Below are positions 1 through 8,800 of a stretch of 64,000 nucleotides of DNA, piece after piece (positions within the stretch are counted from its first letter, which is position 1; every line of letters begins with the position of its first letter). The stretch is from an uncultured Prevotellaceae bacterium (GTDB lineage: Bacteria; Bacteroidota; Bacteroidia; Bacteroidales; Bacteroidaceae), in NCBI GenBank assembly GCA_946540735.1, contig CAMNIN010000001.1, positions 122,987 through 186,986 of the forward strand, written 5' to 3'. The translations under genes were made by a program, and so were the position numbers. The notes beneath the pieces are model-generated. The model worked only from the letters and a program-made list of their open reading frames with translations, did no database searches and was not told the DNA's origin.

Positions 1-357
1 GGCCATATCCTCGTCGATGAAGCGGCCGGGCATCACAAGCACGTTGGCATTGTTGTGCTGGCGGATGAGATGGGCGATCTCAGGTATCCAACAAAGACCT
101 GCGCGGATGGACTGGTGCTTGTTGAGTGTCATGTTGATGCCCTCGCCACTGCCGCAGATGGCAATGCCGGGATATACCTCGCCGCGCTCTATGCCCTCAG
201 CGAGGGCATGGCCGAAGTCAGGATAATCGCAGGAGGCTTCGGAATAGGTACCGTAGTCCTTCCACGCATATCCATTCTCGTCAAGGTATTTCTTGACGAA
301 CTGTTTTAAAGCATAGCCAGCGTGGTCGCTGGCTATGCCGATCGTCTTTACGTCCAT
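1..357 (-). CDS. rpiB: Ribose-5-phosphate isomerase B (3' end cut by the window)
   Basis: RpiB interconverts ribose-5-phosphate and ribulose-5-phosphate in the cytoplasmic pentose phosphate pathway. Translating the minus strand from the ATG at 357 gives 119 residues beginning MDVKTIGIASDHAGYALKQF, with the N-terminal SDHAG motif of the LacAB/RpiB family near residues 10-14 and the CGSGEGINMTLNKH segment that carries the catalytic cysteine. The family is usually about 140-150 residues, so roughly 25-30 C-terminal residues lie beyond the left edge. The start is 1 bp after the transketolase stop, so the two genes are almost certainly co-transcribed as the tail of the arabinose operon. This placement fits a job in feeding pentose phosphates into central metabolism. 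Identity is secure; only completeness is unknown. Confidence 0.95.
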   Translation of the reverse strand, partial: MDVKTIGIASDHAGYALKQFVKKYLDENGYAWKDYGTYSEASCDYPDFGHALAEGIERGEVYPGIAICGSGEGINMTLNKHQSIRAGLCWIPEIAHLIRQHNNANVLVMPGRFIDEDMA

Positions 358-358
358 G

Positions 359-2377
359 TTATTCTGCCAAGAAAGCTTTCACCTGGTTGTAGACATTCTC
401 TCCTGTGAAGCCCAATTTCTCGTCGAGCACCTTGTAAGGAGCGGAGAAACCGAAGCTCGGCATGCCGAAGACACGGCCGTTGGCTCCTGCAAGACCTTCG
501 AGGGTCACAGGCAGGCCGGCGGTCATGCCGAACACCTTGGCACCCTTCGGGAGGACGCTCTCCTGATATTCCTTGCTCTGGCAGCGGAAGAGTCCCTCGG
601 ACGGGGCACTGACGATGCGCACGCGGACGCCGTCCTTGCGGAGAAGTTCGGCTCCGGCCACCAGTGTCGATACCTCGCTGCCGCTGGCCAGGAGGATGAT
701 GTCGTAGTCGGCATCGCTGCCAGCCACCACATAGGCACCCTTGCGGGCCTGCTCATAGTCGTTGCCGGCGGGCAGTTTGGCGATGTTCTGGCGTGAGAGC
801 ACCAGGGCTGTCGGAGTCTCCATGTTCTCCATGGCCATGGCCCAGCAAACGGTGGTCTCATCGGCATCTGCCGGACGGAACACGCGGACGCTGTCTTTGC
901 CGTGGTGGTTCTTGAGCTTCTCCATGAGGCGGATCTGAGCCTCCTGCTCCACGGGCTCGTGGGTAGGACCATCCTCGCCGACACGGAAGGCATCGTGGGT
1001 CCAGATAAACTTGATAGGCACTTCCATCAGGGCAGCCATGCGCACTGCGGGCTTCATGTAGTCGGAGAAGACGAAGAATGTGCCGCAAGCGGGGATGACA
1101 CCACCGTGGAGATACATACCGATGCACATGCAGGCCATGGTGAGCTCACTCACACCAGCCTGGAAGAAGGCACCTTCGAAGTCGTCGGCCTGCAATGACT
1201 TGGTCTTTTTGAGGAATCCGTCGGTCTTGTCGGAGTTTGACAGGTCGGCGGAGGCGCAGATCATGTTGGGTACCTGCTCGGCCAGTACACCAAGGCAGGC
1301 AGCGGAGGCTGCGCGGGTGGCTGCGCCTTCTTTCTGTACGAGTACGGACCAGTCGACTTTGGGAGCCTTGCCTGAGAACCACTCCTTCAGCATGACAGCG
1401 TGGTCGGGGTGTCCGGCTGCCCACTCGGCCTCTTCCTGATGGCGGGCGGCCACGATGGCTTTGAGTTCCTCGCGGCGGTCGGCATAGAGTTTCTGCACTT
1501 CGGGGAAGATCACGAACGGATCATCGGGATTGCCGCCGAGGTTCTTGATGGTGTTGATGTAGGCGTCGCCTCCGAGCGGGGCACCGTGAGTGGCGATATT
1601 GTGCTCGTAGCTGCTTCCATCGTTCTTGAGGGCGCCCTTGCCCATGATGGTCTTGCCGATGATCAGCGTGGGGCGTTTCTCTTCTTTCTGAGCGGCTTTG
1701 AGTGCCTCGCGGATCTCGTCGGCGTCATTGCCGTTGATTTTGATCACGTTCCATCCCCATGCCTTGTATTTGGCTTCGGTGTCCTCCTGCATCACAACGT
1801 TGCACTCGGTGGAGAGCTGGATGTCGTTGGAGTCGTAGAACATGATGAGGTTGTTGAGCCCCAGAATACCGGCCAGGCGGCCTGTGCCCTGTGAGATTTC
1901 CTCCTCGACGCCACCATCGGAGATGTAGGCGTAGATCTTGTGCTGCATCGGGGTCTTGCCGAGGCGTGCCTCGAGGAATTTCTCTGCCACGGCAGCGCCG
2001 GCAGCAAAGGTATGTCCCTGGCCGAGGGGACCGGAGGTGTTCTCGATGCCACGCTCAATCTCGCGCTCGGGATGGCCCGGTGTGGGAGAGCCCCACTGGC
2101 GGAACTGCTTCAGTTCGTCGAGGGTGAACTTGCCCTGTAGGGCGAGTGCGGAGTAGAGCATCGGCGACATATGGCCGGGGTCGAGGAAGAAGCGGTCGCG
2201 GCCTTCCCAAGCGGGGTTCTCGGGGTCGTAAACCAGGAATTCAGAGAAAAGCACATTGATGAAATCGGCGCCGCCCATGGCTCCACCAGGATGGCCGGAT
2301 TTGGCTTTCTCTACCATAGAAGCAGCCAGGATGCGGATGTTGTCGGCTGCTTTGTTCATGATTTTCTTGTCGTTCAT
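359..2377 (-). CDS. tkt: Transketolase
   Basis: Thiamine-diphosphate enzyme (672 residues, the usual full length) that moves two-carbon units between pentose, triose and hexose phosphates. Visible landmarks are SGHPGG near residue 27, the TSGPLGQG loop at 114-121, and the cofactor motif SDGGVEEEISQG at about 153 followed by FYDSND, the GDG...N thiamine-diphosphate site with Ser in place of the first Gly. The C-terminal half contains [16 protein letters not shown], the pyrimidine-domain signature. It lies 47 bp after the GH51 gene and 1 bp before rpiB, so it belongs to the arabinose operon. That matches its role of consuming xylulose-5-phosphate from AraB/AraD. A start at residue 7 is also possible. 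It may be an arabinose-induced isozyme or the only transketolase of the cell. Confidence 0.97.
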   Translation of the reverse strand: MNDKKIMNKAADNIRILAASMVEKAKSGHPGGAMGGADFINVLFSEFLVYDPENPAWEGRDRFFLDPGHMSPMLYSALALQGKFTLDELKQFRQWGSPTPGHPEREIERGIENTSGPLGQGHTFAAGAAVAEKFLEARLGKTPMQHKIYAYISDGGVEEEISQGTGRLAGILGLNNLIMFYDSNDIQLSTECNVVMQEDTEAKYKAWGWNVIKINGNDADEIREALKAAQKEEKRPTLIIGKTIMGKGALKNDGSSYEHNIATHGAPLGGDAYINTIKNLGGNPDDPFVIFPEVQKLYADRREELKAIVAARHQEEAEWAAGHPDHAVMLKEWFSGKAPKVDWSVLVQKEGAATRAASAACLGVLAEQVPNMICASADLSNSDKTDGFLKKTKSLQADDFEGAFFQAGVSELTMACMCIGMYLHGGVIPACGTFFVFSDYMKPAVRMAALMEVPIKFIWTHDAFRVGEDGPTHEPVEQEAQIRLMEKLKNHHGKDSVRVFRPADADETTVCWAMAMENMETPTALVLSRQNIAKLPAGNDYEQARKGAYVVAGSDADYDIILLASGSEVSTLVAGAELLRKDGVRVRIVSAPSEGLFRCQSKEYQESVLPKGAKVFGMTAGLPVTLEGLAGANGRVFGMPSFGFSAPYKVLDEKLGFTGENVYNQVKAFLAE

Positions 2378-2424
2378 GTTTTTTGCTTTTGATGGTTTTT
2401 ATGAGTAATTGATGTTTATCGTGC

Positions 2425-4011
2425 TTATTTGATTTCCAGCACCACGATGGATTTGGCTGGCAGTTTCACGGTGAGCTGGTCTTTCTTGAGTTTGGCATCC
2501 TTGAAGACGGCGGGCTGCACACGGTTGGGATTGTCGAAGTCGTTGTAGTCGGCCACGTTCTTGCTGGTGAGGATGCGTCCGGTCACGTCTTTTCCCTTGA
2601 ATCCGTTGAGGTTGATGGCGATCTCCTTCTTCTTGTCGAGGCTCACATTGGTGAGTGAGAGGATGATGCTGCCCGTCGAGGTCTTGGCTGCTGACGCACT
2701 GATGAGCGGGAGAGTGCGGAAACCGTCCTCGCGGCTTTCATCGATGTCCTTGTTCATCTCATGGCGCACATTCATCTGCTCGCATTTCAGGTCGAGGGGC
2801 AGGAAGGTGGCTTCCTGGAAGGGCTTGTACATCTCGAAGACGTGATAGGTGGGGGTGAGCACCATGTGCCCGGTGCCCTTGGTGTCGGTGAGAATCATCG
2901 ACTGGAGCACGTTGACAATCTGTGCGATGTTGGCCATGCGCACGCGGTCGGTGTATTTGTGGAACACATTGAGAGAGAGGGCGGCCACGAAGGCATCGCG
3001 CATGGCATTCTGTTGGTAGAGGTGGCCGCTGATCGTGCCAGGTTCCTCATCCCACCAGGTGCCCCATTCGTCGACGAGCAAGCCGATGTGCTTCTTGGGG
3101 TCTTTCTCGTCCATGATGGTGCAGTGCTTCTTGATGACATCCTCGATCTCAAGGCATTTGCCGAGGGTCCAGTAATATTGGTTGTTGTCGAATTTGGTGG
3201 CGGAGCCTTTGGAGCCGTTCCACCCCGAGACGGTGTAGTAGTGGAGGGAGACGCCGTCCATGCGGTTGCCGACATTCTCCATAAGCACTTTCGTCCAATT
3301 GTAGTCGTAGTCGCTGGCTCCACTGGCGATCTTGTAGAGCTTGTTGCCGTCGTAGTTGCGGCAGTAGACGGAGTAGCGGCGGAAGAGGTCGCCATAGTAT
3401 TCGGGGCGCATGTTGCCGCCGCAGCCCCATGACTCGTTGCCCACGCCGAGGAACTTCACTTTCCAGGGTTTGGCCCTTCCGTTCTCCTTGCGCAGTTTGG
3501 CCATTGGGGTGCCCTCCTCAGAGGTCATGTATTCCACCCATTTGGCCAGTTCCTCCACAGTGCCGCTGCCTACATTGCCACTGATATAGGGCTCGCAGCC
3601 AAGCAGTTCGCAGAGGTTGAGGAACTCATGGGTGCCGAAGGAATTGTCTTCGATGGTGCCACCCCAGTTGTTGTTTTTCATCGACGGGCGCTTGGAACGC
3701 GGTCCGATGCCGTCCATCCAGTGGTATTCATCGGCAAAGCATCCGCCAGGCCAGCGGAGCACGGGCACTTTCAAGTCTTTCAAGGCTTGGAGCACGTCGT
3801 TGCGATAGCCTTGTGTGTTGGGGATGGGGGAGTCTTCTCCTACCCACAGTCCGCCGTAGATGCAGGTGCCGAGGTGCTCGGCAAACTGTCCGTAGATTTC
3901 CTTGTGGATCTTTTGAGAGCCATTGGCGGTCTGGATGCTGATCGTAGCATCCTGGCTGATGGCTGACAGAGAGAAGCTTAAGAGAAATGCTGCTGAAATC
4001 AGTTTCTTCAT
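2425..4011 (-). CDS. GH51 alpha-L-arabinofuranosidase, secreted
   Basis: Family GH51 retaining enzyme that releases L-arabinofuranose from arabinan or arabinoxylan fragments. I chose the ATG at 4011 because it gives a 528-residue protein with a clean signal peptide (MKKLISAAFLLSFSLSAISQ), so the enzyme should work in the periplasm. GNESWG at about 191 supplies the acid/base Glu193, and DEWGTWW supplies the nucleophile Glu315. LRWPGGCFADEYHW near 85-98 is typical of the (beta/alpha)8 barrel, and a C-terminal beta-sandwich follows from about residue 420. It sits between araB and tkt in the arabinose operon, so substrate release is co-regulated with sugar catabolism. Arabinoxylan versus arabinan preference cannot be read from sequence. 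Confidence 0.95.
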   Translation of the reverse strand: MKKLISAAFLLSFSLSAISQDATISIQTANGSQKIHKEIYGQFAEHLGTCIYGGLWVGEDSPIPNTQGYRNDVLQALKDLKVPVLRWPGGCFADEYHWMDGIGPRSKRPSMKNNNWGGTIEDNSFGTHEFLNLCELLGCEPYISGNVGSGTVEELAKWVEYMTSEEGTPMAKLRKENGRAKPWKVKFLGVGNESWGCGGNMRPEYYGDLFRRYSVYCRNYDGNKLYKIASGASDYDYNWTKVLMENVGNRMDGVSLHYYTVSGWNGSKGSATKFDNNQYYWTLGKCLEIEDVIKKHCTIMDEKDPKKHIGLLVDEWGTWWDEEPGTISGHLYQQNAMRDAFVAALSLNVFHKYTDRVRMANIAQIVNVLQSMILTDTKGTGHMVLTPTYHVFEMYKPFQEATFLPLDLKCEQMNVRHEMNKDIDESREDGFRTLPLISASAAKTSTGSIILSLTNVSLDKKKEIAINLNGFKGKDVTGRILTSKNVADYNDFDNPNRVQPAVFKDAKLKKDQLTVKLPAKSIVVLEIK

Positions 4012-4072
4012 TGTCGTTGTGATTTGGGTCGTGTGAATAACAATAGTTGACAGGGTCATCGCAAAAAGCTGG

Positions 4073-4100
4073 TTGTCAGCCCGGGTTCCCGGGCTGACAA
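4073..4100 (-). repeat. Perfect 13-bp inverted repeat between araB and the GH51 gene
   Basis: TTGTCAGCCCGGG (4073-4085) is followed after two bases by its exact reverse complement (4088-4100). It starts 7 bp beyond the araB stop codon. In RNA it would form a very stable hairpin with a four-base loop. No U-run follows on the minus strand, so an intercistronic stabiliser or processing element is more likely than a full terminator. Confidence 0.8.
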
Positions 4101-4107
4101 CGGCAGC

Positions 4108-5700
4108 CTATTTCTTGCATTTCACGGCAGCCTCTTCGATGCCAAGGCCTGCCTTGTAGTTTTCGATGTATTTGTTGAAACCAGCCACATCCTCCGGTGT
4201 GGGAGCGATTTCCACACCGGCGTCGCCTGCAAAGACCACCTGGTCGAGATAGTCGGCAAGAGAGAGTTTGCCGGGATTGTTCACCAAGTAGGAGGCGAGC
4301 AGTGCGATACCCCATGCGCCACCCTCGCCTGCAGTCTCCATGACGGAGATGGGTGAGTTGATGGCTGCGGCGAGCACGCGCTGTCCCACACCTTTGGTCT
4401 TGAACAGACCGCCGTGACCGGTGATGCGGTCCACTTCGACTTTCTCTTCTTTGAAGAGGATGTCGTTGCCGATTTTCAGTACGCCGACAGAGGCGTAGAG
4501 GTGGGCGCGCATGAAATTGGCGAGGTTGAACTTGTCGTTGGCGGAGCGCACGAAGAGCGGACGTCCCTCGGCAAGTCCGGTGACAGGTTCTCCGGAGATG
4601 TAGTTGTAGGAGATGAGCCCACCACAGTCGGGATCGCCGTTGAGGGCGTTGTTGTAAAGTTTGCCGAACACCTCATTCATGTCGACGGGTACGCCAAGCA
4701 ACTGCTGGTATTCCTTGAACAGGTTGACCCAGGCATTGAGGTCGGAGGTGCAGTTGTTGCAGTGCACCATAGCCACGAGACTGCCGTCGGGGGTGGTCAC
4801 CATGTCGATCATCTCATAGGGCTTGGAGAGTTCTTTCTCCAGCACGATCATGGAGAACGATGAGGTGCCGGCGGAGACGTTGCCCGTGCGCTGTTTCACG
4901 GCATTGGTGGCTACCATACCAGTTCCGGCGTCGCCCTCGGGTGGACAGACGGGGATGCCTGCCTTCAGGTGTCCGGAGACATCGAGACGCTTGGCCCCCT
5001 CGGGTGTCAGGAATCCGGCGTTCTCGCCAGCATTGAGCGACTGGGGCAGAATGTCGAGGAGTTTCCAGGAGAATCCCTTCGGCGCCACCAGTTCATCAAA
5101 CTTGCGCACCATCTCGGCGTCATAGGTCTTGGTATTGGGGTCGACAGGGATCATGCCGGAGGCATCGCCCACGCCAAGGACGAATTTCCCGGTCACCTGC
5201 CAGTGGACGTAGCCAGCCAGTGTGGTGAGGAACTTGATGTCGGCCACATGCTCCTCGTTGTCGAGAATGCACTGATAGAGATGGGAGATGCTCCAGCGGA
5301 GAGGGATGTTGTAGTTGAAAAGCGTGGAGAGTTCAGCGGCAGCCTTCCCGGTGTTGGTGTTGCGCCAAGTGCGGAAAGGAACGAGGATCTCCTGCTTCTC
5401 GTTGAATGCCATGTAGCCATGCATCATGGCGCTGAAGCCGATGGCGGCGAGCGCTTCTATCTCGCAGTCGTATTGCCGGATGACATCCTTGCGGAGTTCG
5501 GCATAGCAGTCCTGCAGGCCATACCAGATGGCTTCTACGCTATAGGTCCAGAGACCGTCGACGAGCTGGTTTTCCCACTCATGGCTGCCTTGGGCGATGG
5601 GCTTGTTCTCCTGGTCGATGAGAACAGCTTTGATACGGGTGGAGCCAAACTCAATTCCGAGGATGGCCTTGCCTGCTTCTATGGTTTGTTTTGCAGTCAT
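4108..5700 (-). CDS. araB: L-ribulokinase-type FGGY carbohydrate kinase
   Basis: FGGY-family kinase that phosphorylates L-ribulose (product of AraA) to L-ribulose-5-phosphate, the substrate of AraD. The ATG at 5700 gives 530 residues starting MTAKQTIEAGKAILGIEFGS. The N-terminal ATP-binding motif GIEFGSTRIKAVLID lies near residues 15-29. The C-terminal half holds the second actin-like phosphate-binding loop (GTGMVATNAV, SAGTSSFSMIV) and the GHGGLFKT segment. The start is 7 bp after the araA stop, so translation is likely coupled. Bacteroidetes ribulokinases of this type are close to xylulokinases; the operon with araA and araD is what fixes the substrate. Confidence 0.92.
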   Translation of the reverse strand: MTAKQTIEAGKAILGIEFGSTRIKAVLIDQENKPIAQGSHEWENQLVDGLWTYSVEAIWYGLQDCYAELRKDVIRQYDCEIEALAAIGFSAMMHGYMAFNEKQEILVPFRTWRNTNTGKAAAELSTLFNYNIPLRWSISHLYQCILDNEEHVADIKFLTTLAGYVHWQVTGKFVLGVGDASGMIPVDPNTKTYDAEMVRKFDELVAPKGFSWKLLDILPQSLNAGENAGFLTPEGAKRLDVSGHLKAGIPVCPPEGDAGTGMVATNAVKQRTGNVSAGTSSFSMIVLEKELSKPYEMIDMVTTPDGSLVAMVHCNNCTSDLNAWVNLFKEYQQLLGVPVDMNEVFGKLYNNALNGDPDCGGLISYNYISGEPVTGLAEGRPLFVRSANDKFNLANFMRAHLYASVGVLKIGNDILFKEEKVEVDRITGHGGLFKTKGVGQRVLAAAINSPISVMETAGEGGAWGIALLASYLVNNPGKLSLADYLDQVVFAGDAGVEIAPTPEDVAGFNKYIENYKAGLGIEEAAVKCKK

Positions 5701-5707
5701 CTTGTCT

Positions 5708-7246
5708 TTATTTAAGCGCCTTGTTAAGCATGTAGTAGATCTCATTCATCTGGAGGTCGTGCTTGAACTCGCTGGTCTTGGTGTCCTTGTTGATACGGAC
5801 ATACTCGATGCCGAGCATCTCGGCGAAGTCCTCCCAGTATTCCTCTGTGATGTCGTAGGAGAAGGCGCTGTGGTGTGTGCCGCCAGCGAGGATCCATGCG
5901 CCGGCACCGATCTCGAATGTGGGCTGGGGCACCCAGAGAGCAGAAGCGACAGGCAGGTTGGGCATGGGTTTGGGCTCGATGCACTCCACTTCCTGTGAGA
6001 TGAGGCGGAAGCGGTTGCCGAGATCGACCACCGTGGCCTTGATGCCTCGGCCGACTTTGGATGTGAAGACGAGGCGTGCGGTCTGCTGTTTGCGGATGCC
6101 GATGCCGAGGAAGTGGACCTCGAGCTTGGGCTTGTCGGTGGCGATAAGCGGACAAACCTCGAGCATGTGGCTCTGGAGGCAGCTGCTGCGGTCGCCGGCG
6201 AAGTTGAGGGTGTAGTCCTCGAGGAATGAGCAACCAGTAGGCATGCCCTGCTGGATGACCCAAAGAGTGCGGTAGAGGCAAGCGGTCTTCCAGTCTCCCT
6301 CAGCACCGAAACCGATACCCTCGGCCATCAGCCGCTGTGAGGCAAGGCCGGGAATCTGGTCGAAACCGACGAAGTTCGGGTCGTCGATGTCGGCGTCGCC
6401 GAGGTCGTCGAAGTTGGTGGTGAAAGCTGTGGCGCACTCGTCTTTCAGCACGCGGCGCAGTGCTATCTCTGCCTTGGCTGCGTTTTTCACTTTCTGCCAA
6501 TAGACCTCCTCGCCGCTCTCATCGATCTTGATGGTGTATTCTTTCTTGTACTCCTCGACAAGGGCCTCGGCCTCGGCGTCGGTGACTTTCTTGAAATACT
6601 CCATCAGAGAGGAGACAGGATAATAGTCGACATGGTAGCCCAGGCGCTGTTCAAACTCCACACGGTCGCCATCGGTGACGGCTACATTGTTCATGTTCAT
6701 GCCAAACATCAGGCAGCGCACGTTCTTGGCATCGGCCACGCCGGCAGCCACGCGGGCCCAGACGGCGATCTTCTTCTGTGCTTCCTCGTTCTTCCAGTAG
6801 CCGCAGACCACCTTGCGCGGAACACGCATGCGGGTGCAGATATGACCGAACTCGATGTCGCCATGAGCGCTTTGGTTGAGGTTCATGAAGTCCATGTCCA
6901 TGGTCTCCCAGGGAATCTCAGCATTGTATTGTGTGTGGAAGTGGAGAAGAGGCTTCTGGAGGTCCTGCAGGCCCTTGATCCACATTTTTGCGGGTGAGAA
7001 GGTGTGCATCCAGGTGATGATGCCGATGCATTTGTCATCGTTGTTGGCGGCTTTCATCACAGCCTCTACTTCCTTGCTGCTGTTGGCCGTGCCTTTATAA
7101 ACCACTTTCACGGGGATATTTCCACTGGCGTTGAGGCCGTCCACCATCTCCTTGGAGTGGCCGTCGACTTGCACCACGGCATCACCTCCGTAAAGAAGTT
7201 GTGCACCTGTTACCCACCAGATCTCTAAATTCTCGAATGCTTTCAT
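5708..7246 (-). CDS. araA: L-arabinose isomerase
   Basis: Converts L-arabinose to L-ribulose in the cytoplasm with a divalent metal, usually Mn2+. The 512-residue protein has the normal family length. The metal and catalytic residues can be placed by motif: Glu316 in GAEGDW, Glu343 in FLEDYT, His360 in QSHMLEVCP and His458/459 in GGTHH, with the same spacing as in the Escherichia coli enzyme (306, 333, 350, 450). The N terminus MKAFENLEIWWVTGAQLLYG is typical. It lies 46 bp after araD and 7 bp before araB. The start ATG is the first one after araD and needs no adjustment. Confidence 0.98.
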   Translation of the reverse strand: MKAFENLEIWWVTGAQLLYGGDAVVQVDGHSKEMVDGLNASGNIPVKVVYKGTANSSKEVEAVMKAANNDDKCIGIITWMHTFSPAKMWIKGLQDLQKPLLHFHTQYNAEIPWETMDMDFMNLNQSAHGDIEFGHICTRMRVPRKVVCGYWKNEEAQKKIAVWARVAAGVADAKNVRCLMFGMNMNNVAVTDGDRVEFEQRLGYHVDYYPVSSLMEYFKKVTDAEAEALVEEYKKEYTIKIDESGEEVYWQKVKNAAKAEIALRRVLKDECATAFTTNFDDLGDADIDDPNFVGFDQIPGLASQRLMAEGIGFGAEGDWKTACLYRTLWVIQQGMPTGCSFLEDYTLNFAGDRSSCLQSHMLEVCPLIATDKPKLEVHFLGIGIRKQQTARLVFTSKVGRGIKATVVDLGNRFRLISQEVECIEPKPMPNLPVASALWVPQPTFEIGAGAWILAGGTHHSAFSYDITEEYWEDFAEMLGIEYVRINKDTKTSEFKHDLQMNEIYYMLNKALK

Positions 7247-7292
7247 AATTGTAGTCTGTAAATGTTATGTTTGATGATGAATTTTGGGCTTG

Positions 7293-7991
7293 TTATTTTT
7301 TCTTCTGTCCATAGTAGGCATTGGGACCATGTTTGCGGCTGAAATGTTTCTCGATGAGAAGCGGGTTCATGGTTGTGGCCGGATTGACACAGAAGGAAAC
7401 GAAGGCCATCTTGGCCACCTGCTCTGCCACCACGGCATGGTAAACAGCCTGTGCGGGATCCTTGCCCCAAGAGAAGGGCCCGTGGTTCTTGACAAGGACG
7501 GCGGGGGTATGGACGGGGTTGATGTTATCGCGGCGGAACCGGTCGACGATGACCACGCCGGTCTCTTTCTCATATTCGGGCATCTGCTCTGCGGTCATGT
7601 CATCGGTGCAGGGGATGCAGTCGTGGAAATAGTCGGCATGAGTGGTGCCGATATTGGGGATGTCTTTTCCGGATTGTGCCCATGCTGTGGCATAGGTGGA
7701 GTGTGTGTGGACGATGCCGCCCAATTCGGGGAAGGCACGGTAGAGCACCAAGTGGGTCGGGGTGTCCGACGAAGGGTTGAGGTCTCCCTCCACTACTTTC
7801 CCGCTCTCGAGGTCTACCACCACCATGTCGGATGCTTTCATCACGTCATAGTCGACACCAGAGGGCTTGATCACGACAAGGCCTTTCTCACGGTCTATGC
7901 CCGACACGTTGCCCCAGGTGAAAATCACCAGGTTGTGCTTCACGAGGTCGAGATTGGCTTGGAATACTTTTTCTTTTAATTCTTCTAACAT
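7293..7991 (-). CDS. araD: L-ribulose-5-phosphate 4-epimerase
   Basis: Class II aldolase-fold, zinc-dependent epimerase that turns L-ribulose-5-phosphate into D-xylulose-5-phosphate. The start at 7991 ([14 protein letters not shown]) aligns with the E. coli protein start and gives 232 residues. Metal ligands are visible as His95 and His97 in IVHTHS and His170 in KNHGPFSWG, with Asp76 in SSDTPTH and Asp120 in GTTHADYF. The C terminus has [12 protein letters not shown]. It is 29 bp after the Nudix regulator gene. Its product feeds the transketolase encoded four genes downstream. Confidence 0.98.
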   Translation of the reverse strand: MLEELKEKVFQANLDLVKHNLVIFTWGNVSGIDREKGLVVIKPSGVDYDVMKASDMVVVDLESGKVVEGDLNPSSDTPTHLVLYRAFPELGGIVHTHSTYATAWAQSGKDIPNIGTTHADYFHDCIPCTDDMTAEQMPEYEKETGVVIVDRFRRDNINPVHTPAVLVKNHGPFSWGKDPAQAVYHAVVAEQVAKMAFVSFCVNPATTMNPLLIEKHFSRKHGPNAYYGQKKK

Positions 7992-8020
7992 GTGAGTCAA
8001 TTAGATAATTGGTTGTTTTT

Positions 8021-8698
8021 TCATAGTTTGAAAGAGGTCTCGTTGGAGAACATCTTTTTGTTGAATCGGTAGAGGACGGCACCGCGCTTCGAGGTGAGCT
8101 TGTCGATGTGCTCAGTCTTCTCGATGAAGTCGATGCCTTTCACGCGCTTGCGGAAGTTGCGTTTGTCTATTTCCTCCCCCAGGATGGCTTCATAGACATG
8201 TTGCAACTGGGTCAGGGTGAACAGTTCCGGGAGCAGGTTGAAACTCAGCGGTTCGGTATTGATGCGGCGGCGCAAAAGAGTGATGGCTTTGCGCACCATC
8301 TCATTGTGGTCGGAATAGAGCCGGGGCAGTTCGTTGATGCTCACCCATTCCACGCCATGCTCCTGGCGAAGGCTCTCGTCGTAGTCGTTGACATTGATGA
8401 GCGCACAGTAGGCCACGGTGATGACCCGCTCTCCGGGGTCGCGGTCGATGGCTCCGAAGGCACCCACCTGTTTCATGTAGATGTCTTTCAGTCCAGTCAG
8501 GGTGTAGAGCACGCGATAAGCAGCCTCTTCCAGGCTTTCGTCTTCGCCGACGAATCCTCCGTAGAGAGACCATTCGCCTCTTCCCGGGTCCATTTGCCGG
8601 TGTCCGATGAGAAGCTTCAGCTTCTCCTGGTCGAAACCGAATACAATGCAGTCGACGGAGACGAGTACTTTGGAATGCTCACCATAAAATCCAGTCAT
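8021..8698 (-). CDS. araR: Nudix-type transcriptional regulator of arabinose use (AraR-like)
   Basis: 225 residues: an N-terminal Nudix fold (about 1-140) and a C-terminal winged-helix region (about 150-225; LPELFTLTQLQHVYEAIL, KRNFRKRVKGI). The Nudix box at about residues 47-70 (GGFVGEDESLEEAAYRVLYTLTGL) keeps the leading glycines and one Glu but has lost the REUXEE metal-binding core, so hydrolase activity is unlikely. This matches the NrtR-like AraR described in Bacteroides thetaiotaomicron, a repressor that responds to L-arabinose. Here it sits inside the operon it probably controls, which would give autoregulation. Its likely operator is the palindrome at 11840-11862. A hairpin precedes the gene and could lower its expression relative to the symporter. 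Confidence 0.88.
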   Translation of the reverse strand: MTGFYGEHSKVLVSVDCIVFGFDQEKLKLLIGHRQMDPGRGEWSLYGGFVGEDESLEEAAYRVLYTLTGLKDIYMKQVGAFGAIDRDPGERVITVAYCALINVNDYDESLRQEHGVEWVSINELPRLYSDHNEMVRKAITLLRRRINTEPLSFNLLPELFTLTQLQHVYEAILGEEIDKRNFRKRVKGIDFIEKTEHIDKLTSKRGAVLYRFNKKMFSNETSFKL

Positions 8699-8755
8699 AA
8701 TCCTTTAATTCCTATTGTTGAATGTGGAAATGCAGCAACTTTCTGTTTGCAGAGT

Positions 8756-8791
8756 AAAGAGAGGGAAAGCGTTCGGCTCCTCCCTCTCTTT
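8756..8791 (-). terminator. Intercistronic hairpin between symporter and araR
   Basis: AAAGAGAGGGA (8756-8766) pairs with TCCCTCTCTTT (8781-8791), an 11-bp perfect stem 9 bp beyond the symporter stop. On the minus strand it is followed by ACTCTGC rather than a long U-run, so it may be a partial terminator or mRNA stabiliser that sets the regulator level. Confidence 0.6.
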
Positions 8792-8800
8792 GATGTGTGA